This document shows positions 12,313-21,771 of a stretch of 64,000 nt of DNA, in pieces. The notes under the pieces were generated by a model. That model did not search any database. It saw nothing but the letters and a program-made list of their open reading frames with translations, and was not told the DNA's origin. The translations under genes were made by a program, and so were the position numbers. Each line of letters begins with the position of its first letter. Position 1 is the stretch's first letter. This DNA is from Epichloe hybrida (lineage: Eukaryota > Ascomycota > Sordariomycetes > Hypocreales > Clavicipitaceae). The stretch spans positions 1,488,001 through 1,552,000 of the forward strand of contig JAFEKR010000008.1 in assembly GCA_019022495.1 (NCBI GenBank), given 5' to 3'.

Positions 12313-12828
12313 CTAGTTGGAGCCGGCATCTGTCGAAAGGGACATTTCCAAGTTGCTCAAGATGTCAACGATGCCCTGCGCCTGCTGTTTCGCAATGTTC
12401 TGACCTTCGGACGGGACTTTACCCAACATTGTCGTGATGAGCGACTGAGTAGCCTCCTTGATGTGACAGATTTGCTGACGAATACTGTCCGTGTTGCCCT
12501 GGCCGTCGATCAGCGGCTTCACCTCCACGAGTCGATCAGCGAGCGCCTGCGAATGCCGTCTGAGCTCCGAAACAGGCTTAAGCAGCCAGATTGACGAGCC
12601 GAGCTTCAGCCTCGCCAAAGAGGAGATGGTGTGTGTCCCGGAAGAAATGGTGGAGATGATCAATTGCGATGCCTCGATCATGGGGGCGAGCGCAGGCCCG
12701 TTTTCTCTGATGACGTTGTCGAGGTTGTCGAGATCGTCTTGGACCAGGAGGAGGACATTGACGATGGCGTCTAGCTCGGGCGAGGCGCCGGAGAAGACGC
12801 CGAGGATCGAGGAAGGACTGAACTTCAT
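12313..12828 (-). CDS. HsbA-like / cell wall galactomannoprotein family protein
   Basis: A single exon of 171 aa. The all-helical pattern (a DLDNLDNVI heptad segment, then a Ser/Thr-rich helix, a central LKPVSELRRHSQALADRL helix, a VKPLIDGQG turn and a C-terminal helix ending in VP...QAQGIVDIL) resembles fungal HsbA / Mp1-type wall proteins, which bind hydrophobic surfaces or lipids. Family members are normally secreted. Here the N-terminus starts MKFSPSSILGVFSGAS and goes straight into the first helix, so the signal peptide is missing or very short and has no clear hydrophobic core or cleavage site. Either an upstream exon was missed, the signal was lost, or the protein is intracellular. The family call is by pattern, not alignment. 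Confidence 0.6.
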   Translation of the reverse strand: MKFSPSSILGVFSGASPELDAIVNVLLLVQDDLDNLDNVIRENGPALAPMIEASQLIISTISSGTHTISSLARLKLGSSIWLLKPVSELRRHSQALADRLVEVKPLIDGQGNTDSIRQQICHIKEATQSLITTMLGKVPSEGQNIAKQQAQGIVDILSNLEMSLSTDAGSN

Positions 12829-13882
12829 GATGTGATGGGTTCACGGAACTGAAAAGTTTGGGGGAGGGTAGTTGGGCTATTTCGGTGAATGCGTATCGGT
12901 GACCTTTTATTTTTATTTTTTTCTCGTGCAGATTGAGAAACCGGCTGCGGTGATTATTTGAATGTTTATATGATGCGAGACGTGTCATCGTCTGTTGCGC
13001 AGTGTACAACTTACAAACGGCGTCACACACAACCTTGCTTATCATGGCACGCACATGCGTAATCCTCGGCGGGGCAAGGCAAAGCAGTGAAGAAGGGAAA
13101 AGGCGAGACAGAAGTTGCGTACGCATGATGCATGCGCGGGAATTCACTCCATTCGTGCTCAAAGGCTTGCGTGTCCAGGAACCATTGGGCTCGAATTCGC
13201 GTGGTTGATTACGACGAAGGTTACGGCAGATGAGACATCATGTTCATGTTGATGGCACGACTTGATGATGCACATGTTATTTAGTCAAACACACATGAAT
13301 GCCGCGTCCAGGGTCCAGGGTTATTAGTTGGCTCCGAGCTCGATCGATTGGGTGGCCAGGCCAGGGTGACTCATGAAGATATCGACCGAGGAGAATCGAC
13401 AATCATCAACGCGCGTCCCGTCCCGGATTCCGTCTCGGATTCCGTCCCGGCGATGCCAATGGGACGGATTGATGATGACGTGTTTGTTGCGCAGAGGAGG
13501 TGAATCGCCATATGGCAATTCTTTTTTTTTTTTTTCTCAGTTTGGAAAGACTTTCCCTTCCCGCCCATGTTGGGGGCTGTCGGTCCCTGTCTCTTCTCCC
13601 CTGTGCCCCTGTGGGCCTTTTCAGATACGGACCTGCCAGGCTGTACCGTGTACATACAGTGGATGTACCACTGTAACGACCTGTACGTCCTGGTGTACAT
13701 ACATGTAGCGCCCCCCTGTCTGGCAAAGCACGAGCCCTCGAAAAGGTGTCACCTTCGCGAAACCTAATAACCTGTCCAACTTTCCTATCCCTCACCCCAA
13801 GCTTCAAAATTCGACAACTGCCTGCTTTCAAGGCAGACAAAGCACCAAGAGACACGTCCCTGAAAGCGACAGGCCAGGCAAA
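12829..13882. other. Divergent promoter region, HsbA-like gene and EMP24
   Basis: No gene was seen. The stretch holds a poly-T tract near 13520, a short direct repeat of a GATTCCGTC-containing segment around 13427-13450, and pyrimidine-rich sequence just before the EMP24 start. Both flanking genes are read outward, so it should contain two promoters. Confidence 0.5.
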
Positions 13883-14765
13883 ATGCATCTGCCTACGGCC
13901 GCTCGATCGCTGCTCGTTGCAGCGACGGTGGTCTTCCAGGCCGCCAGCGCGCACATCATCGATTTGCCCGCCCACGGAACCGAATGCTTCCACGAAAGCC
14001 TGCATCACGACGACAAGATGGTCGTCACCTTCCAGACGGGCGACAGGGAGTTCGGCAGCGCGGGAAACCTGGACATTGACTTCTGGGTATGTCTCGGCAT
14101 CGGCTTGCTTGCCCAAAGGGTTCCCAAAGGGTTCCCAAAGGGTTCCCAAAGGGTTCCCAGAGGGAAAAACGTCATGTCGTCTTCTCGGGGGAGCATTCGG
14201 ACAAAAAAAAAAAAGGCAACAATCAATTCACTAACAACTTGCTCCGCTCCTTCTTCTCCCTAGATCCTGAACCCCAGCGGTGGCTACGAAGTCAACGAGC
14301 GAGGCGTCTCTACCGGCGATCATTCCTTCACGGCCCACAGCGACGGCAAATACACGTACTGCTTCAGCAATCAGCACTGGGTCGCCAACTCCAAGGAGGT
14401 TGTCTTCAACGTCCACGGTGTCGTCTATGTCAGCGAGTCCGAACTGCCTTCTGATCCCATTGAGGCCGAAGGTACGAGTGGCGTCAGATGCGCGTCGCAA
14501 CATGATCCCATCTCCATCTCAAATGTCGTCGCATGCTAACCACGGCGCCATCGATCCAGTTCGCAAATTGTCTGAACTCATGGCCCAGGTCAAGGACGAG
14601 CAGCAGTACATCGTCATGCGTGAGCGAACTCACCGAAACACCGCTGAGAGCACCAACGCCCGTGTCAAGTGGTGGAACTTGTTCGTCATTGGTGTTGTTC
14701 TTGGCGAGTCTCTGTTCCAAGTCTGGTGGCTGCGTCGTTTCTTCGAAGTCAAGCGTGTTGTATAA
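13883..14765 (+). CDS. EMP24: p24 family cargo receptor Emp24 (TMED2 orthologue)
   Basis: Three exons, 13883-14086, 14264-14471 and 14560-14765, with phases 0 and 1, give 205 aa, the usual Emp24 length. Residues 1-23 are a signal peptide ending ASA. A GOLD domain follows with the two conserved Cys (CF.. near residue 35 and YCF). Then come the coiled-coil segment VRKLSELMAQVKDEQQYIVM and the diagnostic RERTHRNTAEST motif. One transmembrane helix is followed by a short cytosolic tail with the FF motif (RRFFEVKRVV) used for COPII/COPI binding. Emp24 cycles between ER and Golgi and helps load cargo such as GPI-anchored proteins. Intron 1 (177 bp) carries an 11-bp tandem repeat and a poly-A tract. 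Confidence 0.97.
14112..14160 (+). repeat. Tandem repeat, 11-bp unit CCCAAAGGGTT, inside EMP24 intron 1
   Basis: Four perfect 11-bp units plus a partial fifth, entirely within the first intron of EMP24. Copy number could vary without changing the protein. Confidence 0.9.
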
Positions 14766-15282
14766 ACTCTAGCATTTCCCCCGCATTGTTCAATGGTCAA
14801 GATGGGGTGGCCGATAATGAATTGATACCATTGAGCTTGGCCTGTTGAAACCCGATTATTGCTTACAGAATGACCAGCCTTTGACTGAATCAAGACTTGT
14901 GGTCCCATTATAAATTTGAAACGGCATCTTCATAGTGGTATTTCGAGAAGCAGTAGACCTCAAATTCGCCACCTTGATCAACGGACCTCGGGTGCCAGAA
15001 TAGAACAAGTACATTCTCCGTAGTACACATCTACAATACGATCGGCATCCTGGTCATTCTCAGTGAGATGGTCGTATATTCCATCGTCACGCGAAGCCGA
15101 ATCATGAAGCCCATCATCGCGTAGCGTACATGATCCAAATCATATGCAATTCATGCTCCGTGACATGACCCATAATCCAAGCGCAAGCCCATGTTCATGT
15201 TGAGAAATTCCATAACCTTTTCAACGCCGGAATATCGTTCGCAAACCCATCCACACACAACAGCCAACTTGGACTTCCGGAA
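14766..15282. other. Convergent 3' region between EMP24 and the DUF3405 gene
   Basis: The two flanking genes end towards each other here. Nothing else was seen; it should contain both 3' UTRs and polyadenylation signals. Confidence 0.5.
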
Positions 15283-17832
15283 CTACGCAAACGGATCAGA
15301 CTCGACCAGGCCGTCCTCCTCTTGGAGCGGCGGTGCCTCAACAGGCAATTCCACGTCCTTGACGGGGTGTAGCAGCATTGGCGGGATGCACATTCTGCCT
15401 TCGCCGCCACGCATACCACCTACGCCTTCGCCGCTCTTGCTCTCGTCCACGGTCTGCTCAAAGTCTTCTCCTCCGTCGTTGTTCACCCTGAGACCGACCC
15501 ATCTCTTGTACAGGTTGGGTGCGAAGCCAGAGTTGTAGAACCACGAGAGACCTTTGAGATTGTGCTCCCTTTCGCCAAAGATGCTCGTGCGCGAGCCGCC
15601 GCTGGAACCGTCCTTGCCGGCATTGTATATCTGCGCCATGTAATTCACGGGCCATCTGCGATCGACGTAGACTGGGTGAGGGGCGAAGACAGCCTTGTAG
15701 CCGTGCTGGAGGGCGACGGTGGCCGGCCACATTTCGGGAAAGGCGAACTGCTTCTTGTGGGCCGTCATTCTGTGCATCTTCATGAGAAGACGGCGGGACA
15801 TTCGGGAAGTGGTGATGATGGCGGCGCGCCGGGGGGGAAGGGGCTGCGTGCGATTGTACCCCGTGATGTCGTCCTTTAGCACCCATGTAGTTCCCTCGGG
15901 GTCGAAGATGGGGTTCAGGGAAATCAAGTCTGCCTCTTCGCCAACACCCCAGTTGTGCCTGTCTGCCTCGTAGGTGGTGGGCGGGACGGGGTCCTCCTCA
16001 GTTTCAAACCAGTCTTGTTCCTCCGAGGGACGGACAGGTCCCCAGACCATCTTGGAGGCTTTGGAGCCTGCTGCTGCTGCTGCTGCTGCTGCATGGGGGT
16101 TCTTCTCGGCACCAGCCATCTTCTGCCACACATTGTCTGCCCCGACAGCACCCATCTCGCTTTGCACGCGGGACATTTGGGAAAAGTCTTCCCAGGTGCC
16201 GTGGACGCTGGGGAAGTAGAAGCGCGAGTTTCGCTCCCACAGACCCTTTCTAGGCTGTGCCTTGGACCATTGCTCGAGCTTGGTGACGAAATCATAGTAA
16301 TGCCCTGTGTAGCGAATGTCCATCTCCCATTGCCAAAAGTAGTCGTACTCTGGGTGTAGGTAGGCGAAATGCTGCATGGCCATTGACAAGCCTCGGTATA
16401 CGCCATGGACAGGCAGGTCAGGGCCACGAGTCCAGCGATCGTACATGCCCTGGTACAAGGCCAGCATTTGCGTCTCCGTCCAGAGGGTCACAAGACCCTG
16501 GAATTCCTTGGGCACGGTTTCCTTGATGCGCTTCTCGTAGGCTTCACCGTCGGCCCAGATGGGGTGCTTGCCGTCCTCCTTGACTTGAACGAGGAGATGA
16601 ATATCATATCGGCCTCCCGATGCCATGGACAGTTCCGCAATCATGGAGCGAATGTTGGCAATGTCATCCTCGCGGAAGAGGTACTCGTCCCAGCACCTAA
16701 CCACTACGGCCGTTCGTGCTGTAGTGCCGTGGCTGACGATACCGGGCTTGGCGCTCTTGTTGGATGAAGAGGCACTGGAGCTGTTTGTGCTGTCTGCTCT
16801 TCTTGCCAAGAAGCTTTCTGACTTGTACTCGCCAACGTAAAATCCGTGCGGTGACGGTGTTCTCGACGGCAAAGCCTTGTAACGGCCAGCATTCGATCTG
16901 AAGCATCGACGCTGCACATCAGCCCAGTCGACCTGACGATAATCTACCCTGGGAGTCGTCTCCCAGACAGAGTCGAAGCCTTCGTTCTCTCCGTGCTCGC
17001 CGGTGCTCAGGCCGCCCATTCTGTTGGAGTATCCGAATCCATAGGGGCCGTATCGACCGTATCGTTCAAAGCATATCTCCTCGGGCAGCTTGAGCAATTC
17101 GTATGAACCAGACACGTGTTCGGGAAACCCATGGGTACGACCATCATAGTACCGCAGAGGCGGCACCTGGACTTTCCCAGCCGCATCAATGAAACATTCT
17201 TGGATATCTGACTCCACATTGGCAGCAGGATACTTTTCCCACGACAAGCTGGATGGAATATTTGTCTGAGAAGTTTCACTCCGAGCTGTCTTTCCGGAAG
17301 ACGATGACTGCGCAGCAGGTTCGTGGGGATAGGATGGTTCGCTCTCATTAAAAGGCTTCAGCGTTCTGATTCCACCATAGTATCGGTCCAAGAAGGGGAA
17401 CTTCTCCCAGACGGGCGGCTGCGGTGCCGTCGTCTTGATTTGGCCATTGGCTACTTTCCAGTTCTCCACTTGACTGGCGCGTACGAGGCTGAAGATCATG
17501 AGGAAGATGGCGCAAACCACGCCAAAGACCACATATCGGGTGACCTTTGTCGGTAATCTGTAGGGATAGGTTTTTGAAAATTTCTTGTGCTCGGGCGGCT
17601 GTGGCGATGGTTTGTTTTTCGGCAGGAGTAGCAACCCGCTGGGTGCAGAGCCAGATGCGTTTCTTGAGCTGTACAACGAGGAGGACTCTGAGTGATATGA
17701 GCCTTCGGACTCGGCATCTGAGTAGTCGTAATCATCGTCTGAGTGTCTCTCCTTGGTAGGGCTGCCTGGCGTTTGGTAAAAGGGGAGGCGCTGCTCGCGG
17801 GACCGGAGGGGGTTGGAGAGAAGCCCCATCAT
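15283..17832 (-). CDS. DUF3405 family type II membrane protein
   Basis: A single exon of 849 aa starting at tandem ATG codons (17832 and 17829). A short acidic, Ser-rich cytosolic segment leads to one transmembrane helix at about residues 100-118 (RYVVFGVVCAIFLMIFSLV), then a long lumenal part, a type II topology usual for Golgi enzymes. The lumenal part contains the fungal DUF3405 block, including VVVRCWDEYLFREDDIANIR, the WTETQMLALY region and the DYFWQWEMDIRYTGHYYD segment. The acidic WEMDIRYTG stretch resembles a nucleotide-sugar glycosyltransferase centre, but activity is unproven. A six-Ala run within a longer Ala/Ser-rich stretch is encoded by a GCN repeat near 16075-16092. It is transcribed away from the luciferase-like gene across a shared upstream region. 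Confidence 0.9.
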   Translation of the reverse strand: MMGLLSNPLRSREQRLPFYQTPGSPTKERHSDDDYDYSDAESEGSYHSESSSLYSSRNASGSAPSGLLLLPKNKPSPQPPEHKKFSKTYPYRLPTKVTRYVVFGVVCAIFLMIFSLVRASQVENWKVANGQIKTTAPQPPVWEKFPFLDRYYGGIRTLKPFNESEPSYPHEPAAQSSSSGKTARSETSQTNIPSSLSWEKYPAANVESDIQECFIDAAGKVQVPPLRYYDGRTHGFPEHVSGSYELLKLPEEICFERYGRYGPYGFGYSNRMGGLSTGEHGENEGFDSVWETTPRVDYRQVDWADVQRRCFRSNAGRYKALPSRTPSPHGFYVGEYKSESFLARRADSTNSSSASSSNKSAKPGIVSHGTTARTAVVVRCWDEYLFREDDIANIRSMIAELSMASGGRYDIHLLVQVKEDGKHPIWADGEAYEKRIKETVPKEFQGLVTLWTETQMLALYQGMYDRWTRGPDLPVHGVYRGLSMAMQHFAYLHPEYDYFWQWEMDIRYTGHYYDFVTKLEQWSKAQPRKGLWERNSRFYFPSVHGTWEDFSQMSRVQSEMGAVGADNVWQKMAGAEKNPHAAAAAAAAGSKASKMVWGPVRPSEEQDWFETEEDPVPPTTYEADRHNWGVGEEADLISLNPIFDPEGTTWVLKDDITGYNRTQPLPPRRAAIITTSRMSRRLLMKMHRMTAHKKQFAFPEMWPATVALQHGYKAVFAPHPVYVDRRWPVNYMAQIYNAGKDGSSGGSRTSIFGEREHNLKGLSWFYNSGFAPNLYKRWVGLRVNNDGGEDFEQTVDESKSGEGVGGMRGGEGRMCIPPMLLHPVKDVELPVEAPPLQEEDGLVESDPFA

Positions 17833-18822
17833 GGCGACCGCTCGAACACCACAGAATCCTTTTGTTTCCAGTTAGGTGGTCGTGACTCGTGGACATCGTT
17901 AGGATGGTAGGGGTTAGATGTTCGAGGCCCAATGTTCGAGTACGTACCTTGTGAGTGCTCTATGATGCTGAATAAAGAAATGTCTCAACGATCCAGACAG
18001 GTGGCTCGCAAGGTATGCGGCAGATAAAGGCGAATGGACCGACGGCCACCGTAGTCTTGACCACTTGTGGATGCGTACGTTGGAATCTTCACCTCGACAA
18101 TGTCCAGTCCAGCAGATGAGGTTCGAGTGGGGTTGGGTCTCAAAGATTGCAGTTCATGAAGAGATCTATTTGGTCTAGTCTGGGTTGGCATAAGCGGTTC
18201 ATAGGTCATGGTGTTTTCGCAGGGGAGGAAATGTGGTTGCCCAGCAACGGCCGGTGACAAACCTCGGAAATAACCACTGGTGCGCAAGAGCGCAACCCAG
18301 CATCTACGTGCGCGTACCTAATACACGTAGGAACAATTTGGGCAAGATACAATGGGCCGTCTCTTTGTTCCCTGTCAGCGTTGAACACGTCAGAGGCGAC
18401 TACTCCGTAGATTATCCCAATGACCGCACACACACCGGATGCACCTTTTCCAGCTCTCCTGCCCCCTCGCCACCCCGATGGTTCCGAGTGGCTCAGCCGT
18501 TCGCCAAGGCATGTCAAGCAAAGATGCAGCGCTGGTTGGGCCAGCATGGCAGGGACGGAGCCCGTGGCTTGGATTATTGGGACGAGGCCGTTTTATCAGA
18601 GGAGAAGCTCAGAGCCCATGAAGGGGGGATGCCATGAAGGGGGGGGATGGATATAAAGACGGTGACGCACCTCACGACTCACCAAGTCGTCGTATCTTGC
18701 GGGTTTCCCCCGGCATCTTGGTCCTCGGTTTTCGACATGTGCATCTCGTCCATTGGGACTCGTAGGTAGCTCGTCAAAAAATCACCACTACTTGCTCTAA
18801 ACTCTCCAAGATAATTCCCATA
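17833..18822. other. Divergent promoter region, DUF3405 gene and luciferase-like gene
   Basis: About 1 kb between two outward-facing genes. It contains one TACTCCGTA copy at 18401-18409, a G-run and a TATA-like element near 18651. No gene was seen. Confidence 0.55.
18651..18657 (+). promoter_or_regulatory. TATA-like element upstream of the luciferase-like gene
   Basis: The sequence ATATAAA lies about 165 bp before the ATG at 18823. Position and sequence fit a core promoter, but no transcription start can be seen. Confidence 0.35.
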
Positions 18823-19830
18823 ATGTCCGTCACACTCGCATCGACCACCACCATCAAGACCACCACAAGTCGTCTTCCCTCCCCCGCCCCCATCGACCAC
18901 GACGACGAAGTGACTCCCCTTCCACCGCTCGCGTCCTCGCTCCCATGCGGCCTGCGTCCTCAAAAGTCGGTATCGATCACGCTCACGGGCCCCAGCATAT
19001 TCATCGTATCTGCCACCCTCCTCCTCTCGATCCACTGTCTCGGCTCCCGTCCCACAGAATGTCTCGTCCTTGTCGCCCCTCTGGTCGTCCTGCTGCGTAA
19101 TGACTACGAGAACTTCCTCAACCTCGGGCCGGGAGGCACACCGTCCACCGTCTACGGGTATCTCCAGATCTCTTGGTGGCGCCTCTGGGCTCTCCGCGAC
19201 CCCTTCACTGCCCCTGTGGTGTCTTCGTCCCCGCAGATCGGCGGGATCCTGCAGAAGCAGGGCCTGCCGTACAGATCAGGCCCGAGGCCCATCGTGGCCG
19301 GCATTGCGCCGCAGAGACAGCTCGATCAGCATGGGTCGAGACACAGCTATCACACGCTGCGGCGGGCAATGGTCAAGCTTGGGACAAGGAGTCCTCTCAG
19401 GTTTGGCACCGAGAGGTCGTGCGTGGAGAAACACGGGCTGGCATTGTTTGCCAAGTATGCCCTGAGAACGAATTGCCAGGGCGAGATTGTGCATGTTCAC
19501 GATTCCGATCACTCGATGCACATGTGCTTGCACCCGGACGATATAAAAGTGGTGTTGAGCAAGGGATGGGGTCAGAGGCATCCTTTGGCCAGGAACGGGC
19601 GCGTGTTGCAGATGCCAGTCTCGCCCAACTTTGTCATGATTTACGCTCCTCGATGTAGGGCATCTTTTCTCGTCCCCTTCCCCCGTTTTCTCTTGATTTT
19701 GTCATGTTTGCACGCACTGGTTAACTTTCTGACCAAAGACACCACAGATGAACAAGAGTTGCAAATCGTATTCAGAATCATCGAGGCCGCTATCTGGTAT
19801 ACATCTGAGGAAGAGGTCTCGCTTTCGTAG
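18823..19830 (+). CDS. Fungal luciferase-family (luciferase domain) protein
   Basis: Two exons, 18823-19654 and 19748-19830, joined in phase 1, give 304 aa. The 93-bp intron is a multiple of three without a stop, so unspliced reading would give 335 aa. Hydrophobic stretches at about 53-72 and 80-91 could anchor the protein. The region NDYENFLNLGPGG (~93-105) and the C-terminal blocks HVHDSDHSMHM (224-234), KGWGQRHPLA (247-256) and IYAPR (273-277), followed by an amphipathic IIEAAIWYTS helix, match the order and spacing of the luciferases of bioluminescent basidiomycetes. Those enzymes oxidise 3-hydroxyhispidin. Homologues without light emission are widespread in fungi and have no known role. 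No hispidin synthase, hydroxylase or caffeylpyruvate hydrolase gene lies in this window. The family call is firm; luciferase activity is not implied. Confidence 0.85.
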   Translation: MSVTLASTTTIKTTTSRLPSPAPIDHDDEVTPLPPLASSLPCGLRPQKSVSITLTGPSIFIVSATLLLSIHCLGSRPTECLVLVAPLVVLLRNDYENFLNLGPGGTPSTVYGYLQISWWRLWALRDPFTAPVVSSSPQIGGILQKQGLPYRSGPRPIVAGIAPQRQLDQHGSRHSYHTLRRAMVKLGTRSPLRFGTERSCVEKHGLALFAKYALRTNCQGEIVHVHDSDHSMHMCLHPDDIKVVLSKGWGQRHPLARNGRVLQMPVSPNFVMIYAPRCRASFLVPFPRFLLILSCLHALVNFLTKDTTDEQELQIVFRIIEAAIWYTSEEEVSLS

Positions 19831-19994
19831 GCCTGTGGTGTATATCACCATTCTTTGATAAGCATGGTGGTTCGGACAGAAGGCTACGACGTTTTATGGG
19901 CACTTACTGTATCTGCTCATTCTGACGACACTCAATAGTACTGCTAGTACAATGGATTCATAATGATCTATAGTCCGTTGTTGAGAAACTCCAA

Positions 19995-21208
19995 CTAATC
20001 TGAATCAACATCGTTACCAATATCTTTATCGGACTTTTTGAATTTTTCCTTGCCTGTCTTGAGGGATGCCTGTACCACTCGTCCGGAAAAGCTGCGTCCA
20101 TGCATGAGTTGTATGCACGCTGCAGTCGACTCGGTGTCTTTAAACTTCACAGACACGATGCCATCCGGCTCTTCGTCGAACAAAACCACGCTCGTCACCG
20201 TACCCAGCTTTGCGCACTCATCTCGGATGTCTTCCTTGATCTCCAGCAAAGCAGCCGGGTCCTCTTCCAGCTCCTCCAACGTGAACATGTGCCGCAGGAT
20301 GACCGTCTTGTCCCTCTTGGAGTTTGATTGCGCCACGGCAGGATACGGACCGTCGTCGTCGTCCCAGTCAGCAAGCTTCGCATCCAACTTTTGCGTCTTC
20401 CTGATAACCTTTTGTCGGTCCCGGTCATTTCTCTGTCGCTTGTCATTCTGCCGGCCGTTGCCATTGCTCCCTTGAGCAACGGCGGCTGCGGCTGGGGCTC
20501 CATCCTTGTCGTACTGCGTCTTCTTGTAACTTGCGTCTGCTACTTGCACTCGTATCCTGCCTTGACTTGTCCCACTGGGAGTAATGCGAAAGTCTGTGTC
20601 GTCGAGCAACATGATGGCCATCTCGACACTCTGCGGCTTGAAGAAGACGATGAGCGCGTCGCCTTTGAAATTGCCCGACTCATCTGAATAGAGCTTGATT
20701 CTCGGTGCACCGCTATCGATTTCTTCCGCAACGACACCTGCCTTGCGTGAAAACAAGTCGTGGACTTCCGCTACTGTTGCATCGGGAGGTAGACCCGTCA
20801 CGTAGACGGCCGTGTTTTGCTTCGGCTGAGGCGGTGGTGGTGCCTTTCTCTTCTTACTAGGCCTTGATGACTTGATTACTTGTTAGCTCTCGGACGCGAG
20901 ATACCACCCAGGACGGTCAACAAGTTGCTCACCTCAGTTCCATTTTCCGCGTCGCCTTGTTTCCTCGTCGTGCTTCCGCCGCCCCGGGAGTCTCGATGAG
21001 AGACTTCTTGTCCTCCCGGTTCCGCATGCTGCGCTGTGTCGTCATCCAGAGGCTCCTCCTCGGCAGGAACCCATCGCTTCCATTCCGTATCGAATTCGTA
21101 CTCTGTGCCGTCATCGTGCACGGCGATGAACTTGTTGTCGAGTCGGGAGAAGGATATGCGCTCGTCGGCGTCGAACTCTTGAACGTCGGTGGGAAACGGC
21201 AGGTCCAT
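19995..21208 (-). CDS. CUS2: U2 snRNP-associated splicing factor Cus2 (Tat-SF1 homologue)
   Basis: Exon 1 is 21208-20933 and exon 2 is 20870-19995, with a 62-bp GTGAGC...TCAAG intron in phase 0; 383 aa. An N-terminal acidic and aromatic segment (FDTEWKRWVP) is typical of Tat-SF1 proteins. The first RRM begins at NTAVYVTGLPPDA and contains the GDALIVFF RNP1-like strand. A charged linker follows. The second domain is a UHM-like RRM (TVILRHMF..., VSVKFKDTESTAACIQLMHGR) of the kind that binds tryptophan-containing ligands in SF3b1/Hsh155. In yeast Cus2 binds U2 snRNA and Hsh155 and is displaced by Prp5, whose gene lies about 5 kb upstream on the same strand. A heptamer repeat lies 247 bp before the start. 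The 3' end converges on the luciferase-like gene. Confidence 0.92.
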
Positions 21209-21771
21209 TGTGCGCAGTGTTTCCCTGCGCATGCGCATGCGCAGCTGACGGTGGTTATGCACGAGAAAACGAGGAAGCAAATCAACGCGCCTGCGCGATG
21301 CGACAAAGTAAAAAGTATATGTTTTGTTTCCACAAGTTCAGACCATGCAATGCATGCATGGACTGAGTCTGGTGAGCGTGGGGCAACAACGGCACGGCAC
21401 AGGGACAGCCTATAATAATAGGGCAATCTGAGTGACTTTGTACATCTGTACTCCGCACGTTGCACGTTGCACGTTGCACGTTGCACGTTGCATGTTGCAT
21501 GTTGCATGTTGCATGTTGCATGTTGCATGATCCCGACCTATCCTGGCAAGTCCAGTTATTACTTTGTACAAGTAGATAGGATAACCATTCGAGAATCTAC
21601 ACGTAAACCTGATAAACGGGCTCCGAATGGGTCTTGATTGTCGGGCAATCATTACAAGAACGGATTGGGCTGCTCAAAGTGGCCATCTGTTTCCATGGTC
21701 TATTGAGCATATTTTTCATTATGCCATTCATGAGCGCCCAGTGTCATCCATCGTGCCAGAAAGCTACTTCT
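21209..21771. other. Intergenic region between CUS2 and RPN13, with heptamer repeat
   Basis: It holds the CUS2 promoter side and the 3' side of RPN13. Its main feature is the 7-bp array at 21455-21529. No gene was seen. Confidence 0.5.
21455..21529 (+). repeat. Two-block heptamer tandem repeat (GCACGTT)5 then (GCATGTT)5
   Basis: Five GCACGTT units are followed directly by five GCATGTT units and a partial unit. The blocks differ by one C-to-T change at a CpG. The array lies upstream of CUS2 and contains repeated CACGTT cores that resemble half E-box sites. Confidence 0.95.

Noticed and set aside
13180..13200. tRNA-like GCTCGAATTCGC T-arm signal; similar hits near 8300 and 50712
   Set aside because: No matching acceptor stem, D-arm or anticodon arm could be drawn around these sites.
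18823..21208. Biosynthetic gene cluster around the luciferase-like gene
   Set aside because: Neighbours are a DUF3405 protein, CUS2 and RPN13; no polyketide synthase, monooxygenase or transporter is present.
21282..21528. Repetitive peptide frames (MQHATCN/VQRATCN units) over the heptamer array
   Set aside because: A 7-bp repeat gives a seven-residue periodic translation in any frame. No other coding evidence.
21455..21529. CRISPR-like or telomere-like array
   Set aside because: Units are 7 bp and directly adjacent with no spacers, the unit does not match the fungal telomere repeat, and the locus is internal.
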